A stretch of 47,855 nucleotides of DNA from Bacillota bacterium (GTDB lineage Bacteria > Bacillota > UBA4882 > UBA8346). The translations under genes and the position numbers were made by a program. The notes under the pieces are model-generated. The model searched no databases, had not been told where the DNA came from, and saw nothing but the letters and a program-made list of their open reading frames with translations. Positions 1 through 6,583 of this stretch are shown here, piece by piece. The stretch lies in assembly GCA_012728785.1 (NCBI GenBank), contig JAAYEK010000191.1:1-47855 (forward strand), written 5' to 3'. Every line of letters begins with the position of its first letter. Positions within the stretch are counted from its first letter, which is position 1.

Positions 1-1
1 A

Positions 2-1030
2 GTCTGGTTAAGACCTGAAAATATCAATAAGGCATACCAAGAAGCCGGAAGACCGCCCAAAAGCGGTAGGGCATTTGCAATACTAAAAATGGTGCTGGGA
101 CTCAAGGAGAATATTTCACAATCTTGGATTAGAAAATATCTTGAAGATATTGAAGCAAATATTGAGATTAAAAAAAGCGCATCCCCATTTTTGCCTGATG
201 ATGAAAAAGGCGCTCAAGCAGTATTAAACGCTTTGAAGGCCATTAATGACCAGAATAACGAAGAATACCTTGAAAGAGTCTTTAGCTTAAAGTGCTTTGG
301 GGATTCTAAGTTCTTTGAAAAGCATGTCAGAAAAAAGGTAGTAAATATTATCAAAAAATATCTTTTATATGATTTTGACTACATTGAACCTCTTACTGAT
401 GATGAAATATTAGCTCAGGTGGGAATTGTGAGATCACCGGAGCAGGTTGATTTTTGTGGAGGGATTGTAGGTAAGTTGGCAGGGGAATATGTTGATTTTT
501 CAATATTTACAAAAGGTATAACGATAAACTCTTATACCGTTAAGGAAATCGAAATTATAGAGTTAAAGTCAATTCAAAAGGTATTATTTATTGAAAACAA
601 AGCTAATTATATCGACTATATTTTAAAAAAGAGAAAAGAAAACGAATTAGTAATATTCCATGGCGGCTTTTATAGTCCGGTTAAAGGTCTGTTTTTTAAG
701 AAGATATCTGAAATAGGCAATAGGGATGAAATAACATTTTATCACTGGAGCGATATCGATGTTGGAGGGTTTAGGATTTATAACCGACTTAAAACAAATA
801 TCATTCCAGAACTAAAACCGTTTTTAATGGACAAAGAAGCTTTTTTGTCTCAAAAACAATATTGGATAAAATTTGATGAAAAGTATGGCTCCATTCTTGA
901 AGGAATGCTTAATAAAGATGAATTCACGGAATTTCATGATGTAATTTCCAATATGCTAGAAGTGAAGTCAAAGCTGGAACAAGAGGCTTTTTTATTTCAA
1001 TCCGTGGATTGGGAAAGGACGGGCAGTTAG
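2..1030 (+). CDS. JetD-like Wadjet nuclease subunit (5' end outside window)
   Basis: The frame is open from the left edge, so the gene starts upstream; 342 residues are visible. The C-terminal half resembles the DUF2220 Toprim-like domain of JetD, the nuclease subunit of Wadjet plasmid-defence systems. Seen: the acidic strand VLFIENKANY followed about 50 residues later by HWSDIDVGGFRIYNRL, which supplies the Toprim Glu and DxD pair. The N-terminal part (RPPKSGRAFAILK, then WIRKYLEDIE) is consistent with the DUF3322 DNA-binding half. JetD is usually the last gene of jetABCD, so the SMC-like partners would lie just left of this window; that is inference. No partner gene follows: the next gene is an unrelated membrane protein. 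It could instead be a stand-alone DUF2220 protein. Confidence 0.72.
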   Translation, partial: VWLRPENINKAYQEAGRPPKSGRAFAILKMVLGLKENISQSWIRKYLEDIEANIEIKKSASPFLPDDEKGAQAVLNALKAINDQNNEEYLERVFSLKCFGDSKFFEKHVRKKVVNIIKKYLLYDFDYIEPLTDDEILAQVGIVRSPEQVDFCGGIVGKLAGEYVDFSIFTKGITINSYTVKEIEIIELKSIQKVLFIENKANYIDYILKKRKENELVIFHGGFYSPVKGLFFKKISEIGNRDEITFYHWSDIDVGGFRIYNRLKTNIIPELKPFLMDKEAFLSQKQYWIKFDEKYGSILEGMLNKDEFTEFHDVISNMLEVKSKLEQEAFLFQSVDWERTGS

Positions 1031-1091
1031 AGTTATAGTAGGTGTTTTGAAGTATTGCCAAGGAGGTTCAAGTAAAGGAGGTAAACGAAAT

Positions 1092-2201
1092 ATGAAAAAG
1101 ATGTTGCTAAATTTCCGGGATCGAATGTTTCGATTAAGTGATGATGAACCGCTCAGCCCTTTATCTGTGTTTGTCCTTATTTTATTGGATATTTTCTTGT
1201 TAACCGTATTATTTCAAGGCTTGAATGCCCAATCCAGATTACTAACAACTCCTGATGAGTATGTCCCTTATATTTGCCAAAGAATTATTATTCATCGGGA
1301 TTGGACCGAGAATAACCGTTTGGATAAACTAAGTGATATCGTAATTGGCTATCATCGTTCAACCTATCGAGAAGAAAGCCCTTCGAAAGTAGATCCCCTT
1401 TGTAAAGAAGTTTTGGATGCGATTAATCGGGTTAAAACTGATCAAGCCGTTACCCAACTATTTGAAGAACGGGATCAACTTATAACGTTGCAAGATGATA
1501 TAGAAAAAAGCCTGAAAGATGTCGGTTCTTTGGCGGAGGTTAGAAACAATCCGAGATATATTGGGTTAGCCAATGAAATCCTCGGAATCAATCAAAAAAT
1601 TAACTCCAACCCAAAAGTAACCAACCTTTGGAGTATTATCGCCAAAGCTTCGGCCCAACAAGAAGCAGTTATCAAAACCTTACGCAATTATCGTTTCATC
1701 TTCCCAATCTATGAAGTTTTACTCCAATTCCTATTTTTACTCCCATTACTGGTGATATTTTATATTTGGTACAAGAAGAGTGTCAATAACAGGTTTCAAA
1801 GCCTGATCTCAACTCATTTATTAATCGTAGTATCGATACCGATCTTTTTAAAAATTATCAAACTTATACTAAATATTATCCCGGAACAGATTATTAAAAA
1901 TTTTATTGATCTATTAGACTCTTTAAAATTGATTGCCATCTGGTATTACATTGTAATCGCCATCGCGATTGGTGTTGCCGTTTTACTGATTTATCTGCTC
2001 CAAAAACATCTCTTTAACCGGGAAAAAATTATCGGAAAAAGGATTCGAAATCGGAATTGTGTGGGCTGCGGTAAAAAACTGCCGGTCAATGATGAACATT
2101 GTTTTGAATGTGGAACCGGTCAATATCAAGTTTGCCCGGAATGTGGACGGTTAACCTATGTAAATAGTAAGTATTGCCGGGTGTGTGGTAAAAGGATCTA
2201 A
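1092..2201 (+). CDS. Membrane protein with C-terminal double zinc ribbon, function unknown
   Basis: I do not recognise the family. An in-frame TTG lies at 1047, but AAAGGAGGT at 1074-1082 sits 9 nt before the ATG at 1092, so I use 1092 (369 residues). One hydrophobic segment is near residues 28-45. A long polar, probably coiled part follows (to about 195), then three or four more membrane segments (about 205-310). A cytoplasmic-looking tail holds four Cys pairs: CVGCGKK, HCFECGTG, VCPECGR and YCRVCGKR, typical of two zinc ribbons. The part starting FQGLNAQSRLL is repeated in the decayed copy near 5430-5645. It lies between the JetD-like gene and a lipid cassette; nothing seen links it functionally to either. 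Confidence 0.7.
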   Translation: MKKMLLNFRDRMFRLSDDEPLSPLSVFVLILLDIFLLTVLFQGLNAQSRLLTTPDEYVPYICQRIIIHRDWTENNRLDKLSDIVIGYHRSTYREESPSKVDPLCKEVLDAINRVKTDQAVTQLFEERDQLITLQDDIEKSLKDVGSLAEVRNNPRYIGLANEILGINQKINSNPKVTNLWSIIAKASAQQEAVIKTLRNYRFIFPIYEVLLQFLFLLPLLVIFYIWYKKSVNNRFQSLISTHLLIVVSIPIFLKIIKLILNIIPEQIIKNFIDLLDSLKLIAIWYYIVIAIAIGVAVLLIYLLQKHLFNREKIIGKRIRNRNCVGCGKKLPVNDEHCFECGTGQYQVCPECGRLTYVNSKYCRVCGKRI

Positions 2202-2358
2202 TAAATTTTATATGGCTACCGGTAGCGACATTTGGGTGAAAGTTGGCGCGGATAAACGAAAAGAGATGCTAAGGTTTTTCATGTTACAGGAATTTAGTAA
2301 AAAGTGGAGAAATGAACTTAACAAGATAAATTTTGGAATCTTAATGGGGGTTTAAATA

Positions 2359-2997
2359 ATGGTATCCGTCTATGACCTTAAGCCGAAATTCCAACAACTA
2401 TTGGCGCCATTGCTTGAATTGTTAATAAAAAGGAAGTTTACCCCCAATAGCATCACTTTACTGGCTTTGTCCGGCTCAATCTTGGTCGGGGCAGTTATTT
2501 GGCTAACCCGGCAACAGCCAAGTTGGTTAATTATTGTGCCGGTTTGGCTTTTTATCCGAATGGCGTTGAATGCCATTGACGGGATGATGGCCCGGAAATA
2601 TGACTTAGGAACGCCCTTGGGGTGTATTTTGAATGAATTGGGTGATGTTTTATCGGATTTGGCTCTTTATCTTCCTTTGGGTTTTGTTATGATGGAAAGC
2701 CTTGGGATAGTCGTCCTGTTTTGTATTGGAGCAATCCTGACTGAGTTTTGCGGAGTTTTAGGCTATGCCCTGGGAGTAAAGCGTCATTATGAAGGGCCTA
2801 TGGGAAAAAGCGATCGGGCTTTCTTGGTAGGCGCTTTGACCTTGGCAACTGTCTTTTGGAACGGCCTCAAAGCGTATTGGCAGTGGATCTTTTTGATTGC
2901 AGCTATCTTTACTGTTTGGACTTGTCACAACCGGATCAAGGCCATTCTAAAAGATACTAAGGAGGGTCAGAGGACGGATGCTACAAGAGTTCAATAA
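2359..2997 (+). CDS. CDP-alcohol phosphatidyltransferase family protein (YnbA-like)
   Basis: An integral membrane enzyme of the CDP-alcohol phosphotransferase family, which moves a phosphatidyl group from CDP-diacylglycerol to an alcohol. The signature is seen as NAIDGMMARKYDLG followed by GCILNELGDVLSD. Two of the four usual aspartates (first and third) read Asn here, while the second and fourth are Asp. From memory E. coli YnbA has the same pattern (ALNALDGMLAR, ILNETGDVISD), so this may be a subfamily trait. Length 212 is normal for the family. RBS-like TGGGGGTT precedes the ATG. It overlaps the next gene by 20 nt, and the YnbA-YnbB order matches the E. coli ynbAB pair. The alcohol substrate is unknown. 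Confidence 0.82.
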   Translation: MVSVYDLKPKFQQLLAPLLELLIKRKFTPNSITLLALSGSILVGAVIWLTRQQPSWLIIVPVWLFIRMALNAIDGMMARKYDLGTPLGCILNELGDVLSDLALYLPLGFVMMESLGIVVLFCIGAILTEFCGVLGYALGVKRHYEGPMGKSDRAFLVGALTLATVFWNGLKAYWQWIFLIAAIFTVWTCHNRIKAILKDTKEGQRTDATRVQ

Positions 2998-3940
2998 ACT
3001 TTCCGCCATTAACCAAGCCGGGGTTTTAATATTGGCGATCTTGATTGGGGCCACATTAATAATCTGGATGCTAAAAAAGGTTCAGCCCCAAAATAACTGG
3101 GATGAACTGGTGAACCGGGTTAAATCATGGTGGATTATGGCGCTGGTATTTTTTGGCGCAGTATCGTTGAACAAAAATATCTCACTGATCTTCTTCGCCT
3201 TATTAAGCTTTTGGTCGCTCAAAGAATATGTGACCATCTTAAAAACGCGGCGGGCGGATCATTGGGCATTGATACTGGCATTTTTGGCTGTACCATTACA
3301 GTTTTATTGGATCTACACCGGTTGGTACGGGATGTTTTTAATCTTTATCCCGGTTTACATGTTCCTGTTTTTGCCGATTTCATTGATTCTAGCCCAAGAA
3401 CCTTCCGGTTTTCTGGAGTCATCCGCTAAGATTCAATGGGGCTTGATCGCATTTGTTTATGGCCTGAGCCATCTGGGATTTTTATTAATCTTACCGAATG
3501 TTAGCGCTAAACTCATCAGTGGACAGGCTTTGTTATTGTTTCTGGTGATTATTACGGAAATGAACGATGTCTTCCAATATCTCTGGGGAAAAACCATCGG
3601 CGTTCACAAGATATTACCGAAGATCAGCCCCAAAAAGACTTGGGAGGGGTTTGTCGGTGGTGTGCTGACCACAACGGGCTTCAGCATCTTTTTGAAGTTT
3701 CTGACCCCCTTTACTAACGGGCAGATAATGTTAATCTCGTTTACTCTGGCTATCGCCGGATTCTGTGGCGATGTGGTAATGTCCGCGGTAAAAAGGGATG
3801 TGGGGATTAAAGATTTCAGCACAGTGATACCAGGCCACGGTGGGATGTTGGACCGGGTGGACTCGCTCTGTTATACAGCTCCGGTATTCTTTCATATCAC
3901 GGCCTACTTTTACTTCCAGGGGATTATCCCTCATTTCTAA
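2978..3940 (+). CDS. Phosphatidate cytidylyltransferase (CdsA/YnbB-like)
   Basis: Predicted to make CDP-diacylglycerol from phosphatidate and CTP in the membrane. The C-terminal CdsA signature is complete: SAVKRDVGIKD, then PGHGGMLDRVDS, with the conserved K-R, K-D, H-G-G and D-R-x-D residues. Many hydrophobic segments fill the rest of the 320 residues. GGAGGGT about 10 nt ahead supports the ATG, which lies inside the end of the upstream gene, so the two are probably translationally coupled. The product would feed the neighbouring CDP-alcohol phosphotransferase, and its substrate would come from the acyltransferase that follows. A general cdsA elsewhere in the genome is likely, making this a second, dedicated copy; that is inference. 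Confidence 0.88.
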   Translation: MLQEFNKLSAINQAGVLILAILIGATLIIWMLKKVQPQNNWDELVNRVKSWWIMALVFFGAVSLNKNISLIFFALLSFWSLKEYVTILKTRRADHWALILAFLAVPLQFYWIYTGWYGMFLIFIPVYMFLFLPISLILAQEPSGFLESSAKIQWGLIAFVYGLSHLGFLLILPNVSAKLISGQALLLFLVIITEMNDVFQYLWGKTIGVHKILPKISPKKTWEGFVGGVLTTTGFSIFLKFLTPFTNGQIMLISFTLAIAGFCGDVVMSAVKRDVGIKDFSTVIPGHGGMLDRVDSLCYTAPVFFHITAYFYFQGIIPHF

Positions 3941-3996
3941 GCCATCTTGTGGCAATTTTAATGTGAAATCACTAATGACCAAATGCGGAGCGGCTG

Positions 3997-4629
3997 ATGT
4001 TTCAGAAACTTTTTTTCTTGCTAGTGGTCAAACCATTTATGAAGATCTTTATTGGGCTTAGGGTTTATGGGAGGCAAAACTTGCCCAACAGCCACCCGTT
4101 TATTATTGTCGCCAATCATTCAAGTCATCTTGATACCCTTTCCTTACTGAGTGTTTTTCCAATCAAGGATCTGTCAAAGATCCAGCCGGTGGCCGCCGGG
4201 GATTATTTTGACCGTAATAAAGCGCTCTCATTTTTAACCCATCATTTGTTTAATATTTTAACCATTCCCCGTTCCGGTATTAACCGGGAAAACAATCCGG
4301 TGGATATTATGAAAAAGGCTATCGATGAAGGAAAGTCGTTAATTATTTTTCCGGAAGGCACCCGTTCGTTAACCGGGGAAATCGGGCATTTTCGAAGGGG
4401 AATCGCCCATTTAATCATGGAAATCCCGAGTCTAAAAGTGATTCCGGTTTTTTTGGCAAATATGGGCCGTTCCTTGCCTAAAGGTGAGTACCTGCCAATC
4501 CCCTTTTTTTGTGAGATTGTGATTGGAGAGCCCCCATTATTGCAGGGTGAAAAATCCGAGATGGTACAGGCGTTGGAAAATTCGGTCAGAGGGTTGAAAC
4601 AAAGTTATGAGCAATATTATCGAGAATGA
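3997..4629 (+). CDS. 1-acyl-glycerol-3-phosphate acyltransferase family protein (PlsC-like)
   Basis: Lysophosphatidate acyltransferase-type enzyme, expected at the cytoplasmic membrane. All main PlsC motifs are visible: the catalytic H-x4-D as NHSSHLDTL, the glycerol-phosphate site IPRSGINRE, the FPEGTRS motif, and VIPVFLANMG as block IV. Length 210 is usual. A GGAG lies about 7 nt before the ATG. It is third in the phospholipid cassette, 56 nt after the CdsA-like gene and overlapping the next gene by 23 nt. Together with its neighbours it could take acylated glycerol-phosphate to a finished phospholipid. The acceptor (lysophosphatidate or another lyso-lipid) cannot be read from sequence. Confidence 0.88.
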   Translation: MFQKLFFLLVVKPFMKIFIGLRVYGRQNLPNSHPFIIVANHSSHLDTLSLLSVFPIKDLSKIQPVAAGDYFDRNKALSFLTHHLFNILTIPRSGINRENNPVDIMKKAIDEGKSLIIFPEGTRSLTGEIGHFRRGIAHLIMEIPSLKVIPVFLANMGRSLPKGEYLPIPFFCEIVIGEPPLLQGEKSEMVQALENSVRGLKQSYEQYYRE

Positions 4630-5203
4630 GAATGTAATTAAAGAGCGGTTTCAAGCGTGGCAAGTCCCCATCGCTTTTCTGTGGGGCTTGGCTGAGGCGT
4701 CCTTTTTTTTCATCGTGCCGGATGTATGGCTGACTATCATTTCCCGTCATAAACTGGATAAAATGAAATACCGTTCCATCGGATTCGCGATTTTGGGAGC
4801 ATTGGTTGGCGGAACTCTCATCTATTGGTTGGCGCGCTTCTATCCCCGGCTGGTAACAGATCTCCTCGCTCAGGTTCCCGGAATAAATTCGATATTGGTC
4901 CGGAAAGTTCAGGTCCAGGTTAAAAACAAAGGGTTATTAGCGCTGATTTTCGGGCCGCTACAGGGGATACCTTATAAAATCTATGCAGCCCAGTGGGGGA
5001 TTGACTATGGTAATCTGGCCTGGTTTTGGCTGGCCTCCGTTCCGGCCCGGGGAATTCGTTTTCTGGTTACGGCGGTTTTAACCAGATTTATTTGGATTTA
5101 CGCAGCAAAATGGGTTAAATTTTGGAATAAGATCGATTTATACTTATTAATTTCATTTTGGATCTTGTTTTATCTTTGGTATTTCCGCCGTTTTGGCTGG
5201 TAA
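4607..5203 (+). CDS. DedA/VTT-like membrane protein
   Basis: A 198-residue membrane protein with about four or five hydrophobic segments. The middle reads FGPLQGIPYKIYAAQWGI, resembling the G-x-x-x-G-x-P re-entrant region of DedA/VTT proteins, some of which are lipid scramblases or flippases. The similarity is partial: the canonical Arg is replaced by Lys, so the family call is tentative. The start overlaps the end of the acyltransferase gene by 23 nt, so it belongs to the same transcription unit. A transport or flipping role for the product lipid would fit the neighbours but is inference. Confidence 0.55.
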   Translation: MSNIIENENVIKERFQAWQVPIAFLWGLAEASFFFIVPDVWLTIISRHKLDKMKYRSIGFAILGALVGGTLIYWLARFYPRLVTDLLAQVPGINSILVRKVQVQVKNKGLLALIFGPLQGIPYKIYAAQWGIDYGNLAWFWLASVPARGIRFLVTAVLTRFIWIYAAKWVKFWNKIDLYLLISFWILFYLWYFRRFGW

Positions 5204-5347
5204 CACAGACACTAATCCGCGTAACAAATATGAAATGAAGTTGCCCAAATTTGAAAAAGGGATTATTTAAACTCTATGGAAAATATGGCGTGATACGGAT
5301 TTATCCTATACTTTTGTTATAACGCTTGGCGGGTAGTCGCCAATGCC

Positions 5348-5416
5348 GCCACGAAGAGCACGAAGACGGGGGGAAGAAAATCTATTCTTCCGTTCCCCTT
5401 CGTGTCCTTCGTGGTG
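5348..5416. repeat. Imperfect palindrome of the CACGAAG type
   Basis: The left arm has CGCCACGAAG then CACGAAG (from 5348) and the right arm has CTTCGTG then CTTCGTGGTG (to 5416), separated by a short spacer of about 10-15 nt. The arms are near-complementary with small gaps, so a hairpin of roughly 25 bp per arm can form. Similar CACGAAG/CTTCGTG intergenic elements occur in many environmental bacterial genomes (recalled, not checked). Here it abuts the 5' side of the decayed zinc-ribbon gene copy and is read in frame with it. Confidence 0.75.
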
Positions 5417-5427
5417 AATATCTCATT

Positions 5428-5649
5428 TTCATCCTTATTTTACTGGATAGTTTTTTGTTGACCGTATTATTTCAAGGCTTGAATGCCCAATCAAGATTAC
5501 TAACAACTCCTGATGAGTATGTCCCTTATATATGCCAAAGAATTATTATTGATCGGGACTGGACTGAGAATAACCGATTGGACAAATTAAGCGATCGTGT
5601 AATAGACTATCACCGTTCAAAAGTAACCAACCTTTGGAGTATCGGGTGA
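5428..5649 (+). pseudogene. Decayed partial copy of the zinc-ribbon membrane protein gene
   Basis: This stretch repeats the early coding part of the gene at 1092-2201 (copy region about 1168-1362 and 1613-1637) at roughly nine bases in ten, in the same orientation. The N-terminal codons are replaced by the palindrome. An internal 252-base piece (84 codons, in frame) is missing, with a short shared CAA/AA at the junction near 5618-5622. After KVTNLWSI the reading diverges to GG and a TGA at 5647, so the membrane domain and zinc ribbons are gone. About 19 base changes give only four or five residue changes, so most divergence probably arose while the copy was still functional. No RBS is visible. 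Confidence 0.85.
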
Positions 5650-5728
5650 CTATGGTAAATTTGTGCAACTAGTGACGGGGTGTGTCGAAACAAGTCTCGA
5701 TTTATGGTTAAGTATCTAGTCGTCTCGC

Positions 5729-6346
5729 TTACATAAACATTTCCCGATAATCCTCAATAGCATTATTGATTACCTGATAAGCACCATTAACCCCATAGAT
5801 ATCGATGATCTCAACCTGGCGGCTACCGCCGGGAAACTGTTTATAGGTTAAAAAATAGTGTTTCAGGCGTTCCAGCAATCCGTCAGGCATCGCCGTCAGG
5901 TCGGTGCAAGCGTTATACACGGGATCGTCTTGGAGGACTGCGATTATTTTATCGTCCACTTCTTCAGTGTCGATCATTCGAAAACCTCCGATGGGCCGGG
6001 CAGAGACGATAATGTTACTACGGGTAATAGTTGCTTCGGTTAATACGCAGATGTCTAGCGGGTCCTTATCGCCCTCGATCAGCCGGCCGCATTTTTCCAC
6101 CGCCAGCTCGGCTACTTTTGGACCGCAATAGGTACGAGGGATAAAACCGTATAAGGTTGGGCAAAGACTAGAGTATTTGTGGGGCCGGTCTACTTTTAAG
6201 TGACCGGTTAATTTATCGATTTCGTATTTAACAGTATCCAGTGGGACCAGCTCAATAAAAGTGTTGACTACTTCGGGAGCTTGGCTTCCGGCGGGAATGC
6301 CATGCCAAGGATGGGCTTGGACCAGATGGTTATGGAATTTTTCCAT
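5729..6346 (-). CDS. ppa: Inorganic pyrophosphatase, family I
   Basis: Soluble cytoplasmic enzyme that hydrolyses pyrophosphate to phosphate with Mg2+. The family I signature is visible as GDKDPLDICVL, with the three metal-binding aspartates. Upstream, KYEIDK and YGFIPRTYCG match the conserved Glu/Lys and Tyr/Arg active-site segments. Length 205 residues is slightly above the usual bacterial 175-180, with extra residues at both ends. AAGGAGT lies just ahead of the ATG on the minus strand. It is transcribed alone and converges on the pseudogene region. A membrane pyrophosphatase is also encoded in the window. Confidence 0.93.
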   Translation of the reverse strand: MEKFHNHLVQAHPWHGIPAGSQAPEVVNTFIELVPLDTVKYEIDKLTGHLKVDRPHKYSSLCPTLYGFIPRTYCGPKVAELAVEKCGRLIEGDKDPLDICVLTEATITRSNIIVSARPIGGFRMIDTEEVDDKIIAVLQDDPVYNACTDLTAMPDGLLERLKHYFLTYKQFPGGSRQVEIIDIYGVNGAYQVINNAIEDYREMFM

Positions 6347-6398
6347 GATGACTCCTTACTTGGCGTTGTATTCTTCTTGGATAATGCAATTCGGCAGT

Positions 6399-6428
6399 TT
6401 GATTATATTTGATTTGAAAGGATATAAT
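6399..6428 (+). promoter_or_regulatory. Candidate sigma-A promoter for the GH13 gene
   Basis: TTGATT (6399-6404) and TATAAT (6423-6428) are separated by 18 bp, facing the glycosidase gene that starts at 6584. The resulting leader would be about 150 nt. The match is by eye only. Confidence 0.5.
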
Positions 6429-6583
6429 GTATAAATAATGGTTAACTTTGTTTCTCTGATGAAAAAGACACTATTTCTGGTGGGGGCTAATTCAAGCTTT
6501 TTGCTACGATGTTAATTATAGATTGCCGCAACAGCGAAAGAATATCCATATATGGGTTGAAGTTTTAAAAGGAGTAAGTCTGA

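Noticed and set aside
2212-2355. 47-codon frame between the zinc-ribbon gene and the lipid cassette
   Set aside because: No RBS and no recognisable motif; the gap also has the palindrome GCTACCGGTAGC at 2215-2226 but no T-run.
5683-5689. TGTCGAA, matching a Spo0A box
   Set aside because: It lies downstream of ppa and of the pseudogene, not at a promoter; one seven-base match is expected by chance.
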